A DNA stretch of 64,000 bases from Xanthoparmelia taractica (taxonomy: Eukaryota > Ascomycota > Lecanoromycetes > Lecanorales > Parmeliaceae): the NCBI GenBank assembly GCA_033085395.1, contig JANQBS010000073.1, forward strand, positions 62,001-126,000, written 5' to 3'. Positions 40,656 through 51,335 of the stretch are shown here, one piece after another (position 1 is the first letter of the stretch; every line of letters starts with the position of its first letter). The translations under genes were made by a program, and so were the position numbers. Below the pieces are notes generated by a model. That model saw nothing but the letters and a program-made list of their open reading frames with translations, made no database searches and had not been told where the DNA came from.

Positions 40656-42738
40656 GCTTCGTCGAGATTCATGTGCCGTATGGAAACTGGCCTCTGATGA
40701 GGAGCTCACAAGTGAAGACCCTCGTGGAGGCAACCGAAGGACGTTATCTGGGCATATTGCGCAAAAAGTATCTTTTTCGAGTCTGCGAGGCGCAAGGAGA
40801 CTAGTATACGCTAGTCTATCGCCTAGTATCGTGTCTTATTACAATCATTTCGCAGGTTAGTGTGCAGATCTTAAGCAAGACCTGTTGTAAATAAGTTCCT
40901 TAGTGTTGTTAGTATGTTCGTAAGGGCTCAGGGCAGAGGCGGTTGGTGAAAAGCTGGTATGGACGGGTAATGTAAGCGTAAGTCTCGTACGATCTGTTAT
41001 AGAGCTGGAAAAGAAGTGCGCGAAAGAATCGCCGCTGTGACGTTAGGAGAACTCGCGGGAAGACTTGAAAGGAATGAGATGAATGTACAAGTTGGGACCG
41101 ATGTTGGAAGCTGCGTCTCCAAGAGCATTAGGCGCTAATGGTGCTGAGAGAGCAGTCAAGCGGAAAAGAGGCGTGCGTCAAGCAGATTTCGAAGAGAGGC
41201 CGATTCTGTCGAAGTGCATACGTACTGGGAAAGTGGGGGAGAGAAGGATTACCTGGCCCCGTGCCCCAAGCAACGGGTTAAGCATCATCTCGCCACTACG
41301 GCGGACAAACACCGAGAGCGCTCATGCTGCTTCCAATCCCAGCGCCACCGCGTCCCTAACGCCTTCAATTTCCTGTTGTGACTGCGGTACTCTGCTTGGT
41401 TGGATCTGCGTTCAATGACCTCAAGAACTTGGCGAATTCGAGCCAATGTCTTCTTCGTACCGAGACAAGACAGCAAGAGACGCTCCTAAACGATCAGGTG
41501 TATATTTAGAAATGAATACTGTTACCATTCCAAAGTCAGAAGAAAGTACCTCCTTTATAACAGAGGAGCAGGAATGGACTGATTCTGCCGAGAAAGTACA
41601 AAGCAAACAGGACGATGTTCGCATCGGAGCAGTAGGTAAGCCCTCTACACATGAATGAGATGTACCGGAACATGCTGCGTTGGAATCTTAGGAGTTCTGC
41701 ATTGGGGAGGGCAGTTCGATCACGTGGTCGGCGCAGCCGCTGGCCGTTTCTTTTGGCTGCAAATTAGTGGACAAATTCCCAATATGCATGTCCTGCTGCA
41801 GGATCCCGTAATGAATCGCTGCAACATTGAGCGGCAGGGCGTCCGAAGGCGCCAACAAATCGCAATGGCGATCGTTCGTCTGCGCTCCAAGTAGCAACCC
41901 ACCTCATTGATTCTGTCTCTTAAATGATATATGGCCACGTGTTGGAACTTATATGTGAAATGGTGGAACTCGTATTGGGATGATTCCATCCATGTCGGCA
42001 GATCTTAGGTAGGTACTTGTAAGAAGGTTCCTGGCTCCGGGAAGAAGGTCCAATGAAGGTTAAGCTAAGGGGTCTTGGCATCCATGCGTCCGTTACATGC
42101 GTCCGTTGCTTTTGCATTGCGTCGCATTGCTTATCCGTTTACTTGCACCAAGGCCAATAACCGAGCATGGCTGCATAGTCGCTGCTCTGGAAGATTACTC
42201 GCGCTCTCGATCTCAACGTGATGGCGACCTAAGGTGTTAGTGCACAATAGGATTATTCTCCTACATGAAGCCGTGTGCTTTTCCGTGCTGGAGGACCATC
42301 GTTGCTAGACTTGGTTGATCGTGCGCAAAGCAGGTGATCTAGTTGCTAAAACCGCTGCTTTTTTGTGAAGAGAGATTCCCGAGTCTGAGAGCAGTGCCTC
42401 TTTTAACGCCCAACAATTCTGCCAATGGAAGGCTCGGGAGCCTGATACTACGCTAGTGCTCGTCATTACCCTTCCGCTACTTCCCCAAATAGAAAGGCAA
42501 TGCTGTGAAGGAATAAGGTGCTGAATTATTTTGAACATTAATAACTAGTAGATGTTGCGAATCTCTCGAAATTCTGTCTGATTTCTGTATTTGATAGACT
42601 TTTCGCACGCTATCAACAATCTAGTCGCCTCTATGCTCACTAACTCCTAGCAGCCGAATGATCATGTATCAGTCTTTCACGTTAACTTCCGCCTTGAGAT
42701 TGTTTTTTTCTCAACCCCTAAGCTGAAACAGGAGCCTC
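40656..42738. other. Unresolved upstream exons and intergenic DNA
   Basis: 40656-40842 probably belongs to the preceding gene on the minus strand. A plus-strand open frame at 41446-41658 (70 codons, ATG at 41446, hydrophilic, with VTIPKSEESTSFITEEQEW) ends beside a GTAAG donor-like word at 41635 and could be a first exon, but no second exon is apparent. The remainder to 42738 has no supported gene. Confidence 0.4.
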
Positions 42739-43407
42739 TCACTCTCCTATTGAAAAGTCCATCTCATACCCATCCTCTCCCTCATCTCCGCGCTCGGAGG
42801 GATCTACCACGACAAACTCCTCCTTGTTCACGAGTGCATGCTCCTGCAATGACTTAGGTTGAGCAGGGGGGTTTTTCTTGTACTTGTTCTTGCGGCAGCT
42901 ACCTGCATCACGCTGTCCATTAGAAGACTTGGAGGCTGAACGAGTTCCGTTTCGATTGGTAAACTCGCCGGGTGGACTCGCTCGCTTTTCGTTCTTTGTT
43001 ACACGACCCGTCCCATGACACTTGTCGCACTCGCGGTCGCTTGCCGGTGGTGGACGACTTCTTATGGGCAGGGAAGTAAGCGAAGAAGGGAGCTGCTGGA
43101 CAGGAAATGGAGGCGGTTCTCCTGTTCGGTTGCGACCTTGCTGTTTTTTGCCGACTGCAGGAGGGGGTGCCGGAGTGTCAGTCTTGTTGACAGGTGGGAC
43201 TTTGTCGTGTCTAGTCTGGCAGTCCTTGAGGAGAACATCTTCAGGGCTAGGAAGCGGATACCGGTCGAGGAGGACACGCATGGCTTCGTGGTTGGTGCAC
43301 CTAGTACGCTGACTCTGATGATATCGGCCGTTCTTTTCGCGATAGAAGATTTCGGTAGTCCAGGTAGGTTTCTCTTGATCCCGGGATTTGTCATTGAGCT
43401 GAGACAT
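42739..43407 (-). CDS. Unknown protein with a single DnaJ-type CxxCxGxG motif
   Basis: Single exon, 222 residues from the ATG at 43407; the open frame runs further upstream, but that part is hydrophobic and lacks a good start. The N-terminal 60 residues are well-ordered looking, with W, Y, H and Arg (EKPTWTTEIFYREKNGRYHQ, then CTNHEAMRVLLDRYPLP). A Pro-rich linker follows (TDTPAPPPAVG, TGEPPPFPV). At about residues 140-150 there is CDKCHGTGRV, a perfect CxxCxGxG unit as in the DnaJ zinc domain, but only one copy. The C-terminus is Lys/Asn-rich, then acidic (VVVDPSERGDEGEDGYEMDF). No J domain is present here. I do not recognise the family. A possible partner with a J domain is the gene at 50113. 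Confidence 0.65.
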   Translation of the reverse strand: MSQLNDKSRDQEKPTWTTEIFYREKNGRYHQSQRTRCTNHEAMRVLLDRYPLPSPEDVLLKDCQTRHDKVPPVNKTDTPAPPPAVGKKQQGRNRTGEPPPFPVQQLPSSLTSLPIRSRPPPASDRECDKCHGTGRVTKNEKRASPPGEFTNRNGTRSASKSSNGQRDAGSCRKNKYKKNPPAQPKSLQEHALVNKEEFVVVDPSERGDEGEDGYEMDFSIGE

Positions 43408-44019
43408 TTTGAATACTTCACAAAGTATAGAGGCAAAAGAAGAAGGGTTTGATGGCGTGAAAAGGGGATTGTGAATAAGAAGAACTTGCGCAAGAATTGT
43501 GTACTTTTGTAGTGCAAGGTGATGTGTCATCACAATATCAAGGCTTAGGATGTGCAATTAGAGTGTTTAAATAAGACCAGGTGTTGAAAAGGACATTGAT
43601 GCATTTGATTGCTCAGATTTTCTGCATTGACACAGACTTTACTAACTTCTCCAACAACACAGCGACCTGAGAAGCTGGACCGCAATCATGGCTGTGAGCG
43701 TAAGTTAGGCAATCGTGTTTGCGTCGACATCCGTTTAGGAAACTAGCAAGGCCAAAATCATGAGGTTGTCACATCGAACGGAGAGCATAGCGTCCAGCTG
43801 ATACCATGCTATTATGCTATTATCTAAAAGCTTTTACATCAGGTGCACAAAATCAGCGCAGCGGCATGGAAACGGGCAAATCTATTCGGAAACCCCTTAG
43901 CTTAGGACATTGCACTCACGGACTCTCACTTGACTTATTGTGTTGAGATAACCCTAACCCTAAAGAACTTCTGTAATGGTTCTCACCTATTATCACAAGC
44001 AATAGCAACAATGTCTCGC
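43408..44019. other. Intergenic region with a short telomere-like word
   Basis: Promoter of the CxxCxGxG gene (TTTAAATAAG at about 43565). TAACCCTAACCCTAA at 43949-43963 is two and a half telomere-type units; this is too short to claim an old chromosome end. No gene seen. Confidence 0.5.
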
Positions 44020-44817
44020 TCAATACATGTATGCCTCAGCTTCCATTTCACTGACCACATCATCGCTCCTTGTCCCTTGCCCGCCAAAATACCTCTCCAT
44101 CTCCTCCCAATAGGCTGCTTGATCGCCTTCTTCTTCCAATGTTGATGGTGTGTGAACATCGTCCTGATAGTGTTCATCAAAGCTGCTTTCTGGGATGTTC
44201 TCAAACAGGGGATCCATAATGTTCTGGCCCTTGCGGTTTGCTACCTGAGGCTTGGGAGTCGGAGTTTGTTTCATCACGTTGGATGCCTCGCCATCAGTGA
44301 TAGGAATTGTAAGGGTGGTCCCATCAGGAGCTGATAGTACTCCCAATGGCTGTTCAACCTCTCGGTCCGCGCCTTTAGCCGCAGTAGCGCTGACACGTTG
44401 TTGTGGTTTGTCAGAACGAGAATGCTCATGATGTCGAGGCGGAGCTGCAATACCAGGACGATAACTCGTTCCAGGATGGTGTACAACATGAGCTTGAAAT
44501 GCCGCAAGACGAGCCGGATTCCTAGACCCCATGTGACCGTTGTTCACACCCACTAGGACACTAGTTTGGTCCTTGGAACCACCCTGGTGCATTATAGGCT
44601 GGCTTGGCTTTTGCGAAGCCCCAACCCGGAGTCCTTGGGCGAGACCTGCGAAGTAAAGTGCCTCTTCACGGATATCAGAATCGTCCCAATGTGTACGCGG
44701 AACGATGTAGTTGGTGTGATAGTCGAGGGCACCCTTGCCCCACATCATAGCCGAGACTTGGTCGAACGTTTGCTTGGCCATAAAGGGCCGATTCTGGAGA
44801 AGGTTTTGTTCGGCCAT
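44020..44817 (-). CDS. Unknown hydrophilic protein
   Basis: Single coding exon, 265 residues from the ATG at 44817. A 47-nt intron in the 5' untranslated region is likely (44832-44878, GTAAGA...CTCTCAG). The N-terminal 65 residues look ordered: MAEQNLLQNRPFMAKQTFDQ, then WGKGALDYHTNYIVPRTHWD and EEALYFAGLAQGLRVG. After that it is a His/Pro/Arg/Gln-rich linker with no hydrophobic pattern, ending in an acidic helical tail (STLEEEGDQAAYWEEMERYF... AEAYMY). No domain or targeting signal is recognised. It is the last of the seven minus-strand unknowns. Confidence 0.65.
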   Translation of the reverse strand: MAEQNLLQNRPFMAKQTFDQVSAMMWGKGALDYHTNYIVPRTHWDDSDIREEALYFAGLAQGLRVGASQKPSQPIMHQGGSKDQTSVLVGVNNGHMGSRNPARLAAFQAHVVHHPGTSYRPGIAAPPRHHEHSRSDKPQQRVSATAAKGADREVEQPLGVLSAPDGTTLTIPITDGEASNVMKQTPTPKPQVANRKGQNIMDPLFENIPESSFDEHYQDDVHTPSTLEEEGDQAAYWEEMERYFGGQGTRSDDVVSEMEAEAYMY

Positions 44818-44878
44818 TGTGAATGAAGCACCTGAGAGAGTTAGCTTTGTGGCGCTGTAGTTGGGAGGCTGTTCTTAC

Positions 44879-47356
44879 GTGCTGGAGTATGTTTGGGTAA
44901 TGCTGTAGTCTGGCGAGGGACAACAGTAGGGGCGGTGGATTGAGGATTTCAAGTGGTGAAGGTCCCGAAGGAGAGAAGTCCTAACCGTGATTTGGAAGTT
45001 TATCGTACGTGATAATAGTGTTGTTGAAAATCTCGAGCCGCTACCCCAAAGAGAACGCTAGTGAATAACTGTTTAAGGTACTATATGATGTCAACGCGCT
45101 GAAAGAGTAGTGTTGTAAACATGTAATACGGTTCGCCATGAGCAAGAGCCGTGTGCTAATACTCGCTTAACAACGATGGCTATAGAGCCTAGCTCCAGGC
45201 ATTGGGCCTGAATATATGAGATCAGGGGAAAACAATTGGACACTTCGGTCAAGGGACATGAACTTCAAAGACAGTTCAATCGTGCCAGTTTCAGCCTTCC
45301 TACTCTTGTTCTAGGTTACCAATCCCACTTTCGCACGCACCACAGCTCCGCTCTCCCAAAAAGTGACGGAAACCCTACAGATAACAAATACCTCAAGCAC
45401 ATATCTCGACCGATCTTCCCTTTCCCTTCTCACCCACCCAAAAGCATCTTTGTTCGCCGCATGATCTATATCCACGCCCCTTACTTAGCTCCCTTTCTTA
45501 TACCCCCCCCCCCCCCCCCCCCACCATCTCAAACCCACCCATTCCAACCTCACCCTTCAAACCCCATCAGTAACACCAACCAAGACCGCCGCCAACCTTA
45601 CCAAAAACTCACATTGCCCTTTCTTTCTTTCTCGCTGGCCTCCTGTGGACAAGTCCTTCCTACAACATAATACATACAGAAAGATACGTACATACACCGA
45701 GTAGCATACGTCGACTCGGATTCCCAAGCATCGCATATCCCATTCCGGCTCGCGCGGGTCTACCAAAGTCAGTGCCGGTAGACGAAAGCCGCAGGTGGTA
45801 TTGATTTAGGGCTTTACATACAAGCAGGGTCCGTAGCCTAGATGCCGGGGTGTGTACCATTGCAGAAGTAAGTCTTGGCATGATTTTTCTGCAAGGAAGG
45901 AAGGGGTTGGCGGGTCGATGTCGGGCGGGAGCATTGGCTTCGCTAGAGGGAGGAAGGGGGGAAGGGGGCTGAGAATGAATGTGATGCATGTATGTTAAAT
46001 GCCTGTTGGAGGATTTGATGGCATCGCTCGGAGGTAGTGATTTAGAGAAAAGTACAGGTGGGCAATTTTCAAGGTGACGATCGCTAAGCCAGTTGGTATC
46101 TGCTATCTTTTTGTCTGATGAAACGAGTTCAACTGAAGAGTCATAGATACATGGGAGAGCCGACTTCTTTTGGTTTCTGAATTCCTGAGGGTTGAAGTTC
46201 CCATGAGTGATGCACGAAAGCATCTCAGCAAGCCCATGCTGTAGACAATGTGAACCGTCAAGATAAGAACATAATGGGCTGGAGAGTGTTGACTGGTGAG
46301 TTCGTCGATCTGACAAGTTCTGGAATGATGGGACCGGACCTTCAGGACGTTCAAAGTTTTCTCTCAAACTTGCTCAGTCATATTCAAATTTGAGACCCAG
46401 TGTCCCACACCCCAGCAGGGCCAGTAGAGTGAGCCGATTTACTTTTCAGGATAGGAGAAGAACCTCCACAAATCACGGCAATCCATCCTGCTCGTATGCG
46501 ACCGATAGGTTCTGCAGTGCATGTAATACTCGCAAAGACAAGGACGGAGTAAAGACGCGAAGATTTCATCGTAGCAGGAAGGCCCGGATTCCAGGCACAG
46601 GTGCCTGGAAAGGCGATGATCAGCCCAGGGGCGTTTAAACTCTTAGTGGCCCAATCGCAGAGTAGCAGCAGCAAGCAAAGACAGACAAAAACATTTTCGT
46701 AAGTCTGTGTCCTCCGAGGTGGCGAAAATTGGTTCTTCGAGGCTGGGTGCATGCACTAATCAATCGTGCACAAGGTTTCTGTTGTTTTAGGATCCATATC
46801 CTTGAACAAGCTGGATGCCATCAGTACGGGTGGGCTACGTTGGCAAATCACCATATAGTAGTCTTTCTCTGTCATCGTAGTTGCGGTCCCTTGGATTTCC
46901 CCCTACCATCGCAGACAATTCGGCAAGCCGGCTTTGGTAGATCCGACGCGGCTTCTGTTTTGATGATTCATCTGGTGGTAATGTAAAGATGGGCTAGAAC
47001 TCTCTCCGTGAATCTGACTTGGATAAACTGGTGGCAGATGATAGTGGCAGAAGGTTCCCCATGGTATTAGCCTTCTTTTTGGACTCGGGGAAAAATGGTG
47101 TGGAGATTTTGGAACATTGACAATCTCTGTAAAGCGACCTTGCGTTTGGAGCCGATTTCTATCTTCTAAGCTTGTTCTGTTTGTAGAGTACGTGTGCCAT
47201 TTTTGAGGTGGGGTTCCCACAATTCTGGCGCCTTGGAATGCCGGCAAGCGTAGGGAGCTGATGTGAGAATCGATGTGAGACTGTTTAAAGGGTCGCGGGC
47301 TCTCCTTCTTAATCAAAAGCCTGACGTTCGTGTGGAAAAACTCCAGAAAAATATCC
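44879..47356. other. Gene-poor interval of 2.5 kb with a poly-C tract
   Basis: A pure 20-base C run lies at 45503-45522. Long open frames on both sides (45236-45670 plus, 45660-46367 minus) depend on low-complexity sequence and conflict with each other; I do not call them. No other gene is supported up to the GT8 stop. Confidence 0.5.
45503..45522 (+). repeat. Poly-C tract, 20 bases
   Basis: An uninterrupted run of 20 C residues. Such tracts are prone to length change and to sequencing error. Confidence 0.95.
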
Positions 47357-48421
47357 TCATAAAAGTTCAGCGGCTTGCTCTAACCCACGGTGATATCCCT
47401 CCATTTCGCCCCTAGCAATGTACCATAGCTTCCTCAGATCCGGGTCCAAGTTGATAGTTTCATCCCACCATTTTTCGTGCAAGCTACGTGCCCCCGCTTC
47501 ATACTCCTTCATGCTCGGCCACGACGTAATCCATTTGTAGTAGATTTCTCTCCACGGCATCGGCCCATCTCTCCGATGCGCGTAGTTTAGCAATCCTTGC
47601 TCCATAGCGTTGGAATTGAAACGATCTTGGATTTTCGCGATCGTAAGATAGTAGTTGAATATTGCGATGCTGGGCTGGCAGAGGAAGAAGCCACCGGAGA
47701 AATAGTCGCCCGCAGGAGGGGGGTATGGGTGGATACGTCCTTCCATGTATTGCTGGGCTGAGAAGACGTAGGATTCGGGCAAAGGGCCTTCGTCTTCAAT
47801 TGCCAATTCTGGTCTTGGTACGAGGGGCTCCGTGGTGGGGTCGGTGAAAATACCGTCCATGCGCTCCGCAATGTACATGTCTGCGTCCATGAAGAGGACT
47901 TTCTCAAATTGGGTCAACTCGAGCATTCGAAGCTTCGAGATCATGTCCCTCCATCTTTCGAGGCCTGGCTTCATCCAAGATTCTGATATCCTCTCGACCA
48001 CTTTGACTGTTGCTCCATCTTTCCTCAGCCGCTCTAATTTCGATTCGGGTACGTCCGGGGTCGCGAGGACAACGAAGGGGATGGAGGTATTTGTGCCAGT
48101 TTTCGGGGCATGCAATAGCTGGTATGCGAGAACACGCGTCCCGACAAAGTATTCATCCTCGTCATCCGTCACTGTCTTGTTATCGAGTTTCGGGTTTGGG
48201 GCGAGCAGTGTGACGAAGGCATATGGTGATTTGGAGTCAATTGAGTATGTAGAGGACGTGTGAGAGGACTGAGACTTCCGGCCTAGATTCAGAGGATTGA
48301 ATGTCAATGTCAGGATCAGGATTAGGACCAAAGAGCCAATGGTAGCCTGGATTCTTTTATTCATGCCACGGGAGGCATTTCCTTGCCATTGGGCAGGATG
48401 ATGAGGAGGTTTGTAAAGCAT
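47357..48421 (-). CDS. Family 8 glycosyltransferase, glycogenin-like, type II membrane
   Basis: Single exon, 354 residues from the ATG at 48421 (an in-frame non-ATG start at 48433 is less likely). A short cytosolic N-terminus leads to a membrane anchor at about 26-42 (TIGSLVLILILTLTFNP), then a lumenal GT8 domain. The domain has AFVTLLA..., a variable Asp-rich loop, YQLLHA..., then KLRMLELTQFEKVLFMDADM with the metal-binding DAD triad at 179-181. Further on is a FSGGFFLCQPS segment, which is the usual second conserved GT8 block, and LLNYAHR. It is close in style to fungal GNT1-like/glycogenin-type GT8 proteins that work in the Golgi. The donor is a nucleotide sugar, but which one is not readable. 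The gene looks intact. Confidence 0.86.
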   Translation of the reverse strand: MLYKPPHHPAQWQGNASRGMNKRIQATIGSLVLILILTLTFNPLNLGRKSQSSHTSSTYSIDSKSPYAFVTLLAPNPKLDNKTVTDDEDEYFVGTRVLAYQLLHAPKTGTNTSIPFVVLATPDVPESKLERLRKDGATVKVVERISESWMKPGLERWRDMISKLRMLELTQFEKVLFMDADMYIAERMDGIFTDPTTEPLVPRPELAIEDEGPLPESYVFSAQQYMEGRIHPYPPPAGDYFSGGFFLCQPSIAIFNYYLTIAKIQDRFNSNAMEQGLLNYAHRRDGPMPWREIYYKWITSWPSMKEYEAGARSLHEKWWDETINLDPDLRKLWYIARGEMEGYHRGLEQAAELL

Positions 48422-50112
48422 AGTATGTACCAAAGAAGCACTTGCAATGTAGGCAGATGGTGGAGAGTAGTGAAAGGGTGACTGTGAAAGAGAATAAAGA
48501 GGCTGACTTGCTTACCTCGTCTGCATCAAAGGACAATTGTCCAGTGACGCCGCATGATCACTGCCCCCTTGCAGGGCTGGTTGGGAGCTTGGTGAGGCGA
48601 AGAGTCACAGAGTTGGAGGGTTGGATCCGCTGTGCCACAATTTGCGGTTGGTGGTGGATATCCACGACATCTCAAACTTGCGCTCAAGCGAGAAGTTTCA
48701 TGGTCTAAGCTCCATGCGGTTAGATCAGGCCTATATTTGTCCATGTGGGTTTGTCCGGGTGGGGGTAAACCCATCTTCGAAGCAGCCTACTCGTATTTCC
48801 ACACTGGTATGTAATTTAGTTAAGTTACATAGAAGATCATCTCATCAGGAGTCCTTGATCCTTCAGGTTTGAAGTCAAGATGTCGAGCACAGAATCACTC
48901 CGGATCGTCGAGTTGAGCATGCACAATGCGATTGTAATTGTGCGTAAGTAACTCGTGGTGGACGTTATCTCAACCCAATCTTGTGATTCGGATATTGAAT
49001 ACTGGGTAACGGGCTGAGAATCCAGACAATGTTGCCCAGACTGGAGGGCAGAAGGAAAAAGCAAAACGGAAAAGGGAGTTCTTTATGGTAGAGTTTCATT
49101 ACCGTCTACGGAGCCATTCGGATTTTTGCAAATCAGGCTTAGCTCCGTTGGGTCAAGGTACCATAGAAGGGTGCATCCAGAACACCGAAGCCACAATTTC
49201 TTGCCTAAACCGAAACCACTTCATCTTATGTCAAGACAGGCAAGTACAAACAGCAATTCCAAAACATCCTCCGATCTAGAAGTACCTTTACTTGCAGAAA
49301 GTATCGAACTATGATTCATCGATTGCACTTCCATGTCTTCCTGCGCATATGTCGGCATTCTTCTTCCTTCTTCATAGGTTATATATCACCGCAGACTTGC
49401 TTCAATGCGATTCTATACTTCACAGCAGAAATGTTTGCCATAGACCTCCGATAGAAGCTAATACATTGGCATTCCGACGGCTTTATTAGTAGGTTGTTCG
49501 GAAACTTACAATTAACGTGGTATGACTTGCCCACAATGAGTCAACAAAGAGCCCTAGGCACACAAAACCCACCGGCCTCATCTTCTGTGATCTTCATGAC
49601 ACATTGCTTGATGCAGAGCAATGCATGATTTACCACCCGCGCGGTTAGTTTGGGGGGCCGACTGAAGGCCAATAGCCGTTCTCGCGAGCCTTTTGTATTC
49701 AGCACCACGCTGATACGTATAGTGTTCTGAATCTAGCAGTAAGTGTTGACCGTTCTGTCTTCTCAAATGACCTCATCCAATGCTGGAGGGACCGTTGCAT
49801 TCTGTCCGTCATCAGTATCGACTTGAAATGAATGAAGATTTGAATATACAGGAGATAGCAGTAGGGGCTATCCATTACAAAATCAAAAATTCGTGTGAAC
49901 TGCAGCTGTGAAGCGATGCCAAGGCAGATATGCCACAAGTGTTGACAGAATAGGCATAAGCTTCTGGGTCAAATCTTTCACACTGACATTCCAATCCAAA
50001 CTGTCACAAGTATTCTCTGAACATCTTCCACTGAAACTTTTCAAATTGCAGCTGTTCACCACAAACCGCCTCTGTAGCCACATCTTATCGCAACTTGCTT
50101 GAGCAAAACAGC
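48422..50112. other. Intergenic region of 1.7 kb
   Basis: Promoters for the minus-strand GT8 gene and the plus-strand J-domain gene. I see no other gene; all open frames are under 95 codons with no recognisable domain. Confidence 0.5.
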
Positions 50113-51145
50113 ATGAGTGCCAAAGTTGGCAGATCCTTATACGAAGCACTCGAGGTTCCTCCACATGCCCAAAAGCAGGACATCAGGAGTGCTTACAGGA
50201 GACTCGCGCTACAATACCACCCGGACAAGAATCAGAAAATCCCCAGTGCCAAAGAGATATTCCAAGAGGTCAGCAATAGCCGCACTCATTGAGATCTGTT
50301 GCTGATGTCTTATGGTCTGCACGAAGATCCAAATGGCTTATGAAGCCCTCTCGGATGACGACAAACGTGCAAAATATGATACCATTGCCGGTTTCATACC
50401 ATTAAATTCATCAACACGCGCATGGAGGGAACCGTCCTACGGGCCCTGCCCCGGCTATACACAAGATCCCCCCTTCTGGTCCGTAGAACTACGCGCAATG
50501 ACGGTCCAGAAGTGTGCAAGGATCGCAAAGATCCAACACCTCGAACGTGAGATTCGGGAATTAGTGGTCAACCTCAACGACTTGGTCAATGCAGAGGATA
50601 GAGCAGCCAGCAAAGAGAAAAGACCACAAGCCTGGCTCTTCTTCGCCAGAGCGCGATCGGCCAAAGCGAAAGCCCAGCGACAGCGTGATTTCGTGGCGAA
50701 ATCCATCTACATCAATGCCCGCCTTGACAAGGCCAAGAACGAGCTCCGGACTGCGCATGAAGAGCACAGGAAGATTCTCGAGAGGGACAATGCGCGAAAG
50801 ACTTGGTGGGCCAGAGAGAGGGTCAGGCGGGTCGAGGAGGAAAACCGAAGAGCGGCAACGACGGCGGCGGAGGCGGCGCGGCGAAGAGCCGAAAAGGCAC
50901 GAGAGCATGCGAACCGGGACCGGGAAGCGGCGCAAGCAGCGGAGGAGATACGGCAGCAAGCACAGGAGGAGGCTGTAAGAAAAGCACAGGCGGCCAAAGC
51001 GGAGGAAATGGCTCGAAAGAGAGCCGAGATGGCGCGAGAAGACCCCGAAGTAGTGAAGAGGAGAGAGAGAGAAGCCCAAGAGTGGTTAGCGCGACAGAGG
51101 GAGGAGAATCTGGAATCGGAGTGTAAGGAGGGCGTCGCGAAATAG
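50113..51145 (+). CDS. J-domain protein with a long coiled coil
   Basis: Hsp40-type co-chaperone that stimulates Hsp70 ATPase. Exon 1 is 50113-50268 and exon 2 is 50327-51145, with a 58-nt intron. The product is 324 residues. The J domain covers about residues 8-72: LYEALEVPPHAQKQDIRSAY, then RRLALQYHPDKN with the essential HPD at 36-38, then, across the intron, IQMAYEALSDDDKRAKYD. After a short WREPSYGPCPGYTQDPPFW linker the rest (about 115-320) is a long Arg/Glu/Ala/Lys helix, as in fungal J proteins with coiled-coil tails (for example REEENRRAATTAAEAARRRA-like). There is no Gly/Phe or zinc domain, so it is a class C J protein. Cell location is not indicated: no signal peptide or membrane helix. 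Confidence 0.93.
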
Positions 51146-51215
51146 AGGCTTGTTCAATGAACCTTTTCTCAAAGTATACTGCAGTAAGATTGTGCCCATT
51201 TTGACGGTGACTATC

Positions 51216-51335
51216 GTCGAATAGTGGGACTATGGGTTAGTGTATCTCATGATCTAGCCGCTGTTCCAGATGCATGCGCACATGCGGGGAACGCGTGTCT
51301 TCGAGAGCACTATGTATATGGGTCTCACACCATCA
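51216..51335 (+). repeat. 119-bp dispersed repeat, copy 2
   Basis: Matches the minus strand of 19041-19159 at 114 of 119 positions, beginning TCGAATAGTGGGACTATGGG and ending near CACCATCA. The five differences are all transitions. It lies about 70 bp after the J-domain stop, in gene-poor DNA. Confidence 0.9.

Noticed and set aside
43949..43963. Telomere-like TAACCC repeats as evidence of an old chromosome end
   Set aside because: Only about 2.5 units, with no subtelomere signs; chance is likely.
45236..45670. 144-codon plus-strand open frame with a Pro run
   Set aside because: It runs through the poly-C tract and low-complexity Pro/His codons, starts on a non-ATG codon, and has no domain; its openness comes from the composition.
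45660..46367. 235-codon minus-strand open frame
   Set aside because: No recognisable family, no good start context, overlaps other open frames, and no ordered hydrophobic pattern; kept as non-coding in the absence of transcript data.
50561..51079. 172-codon antisense open frame within the J-domain gene
   Set aside because: A shadow of the Arg/Glu/Ala-rich coiled coil; no ATG-led conserved protein.
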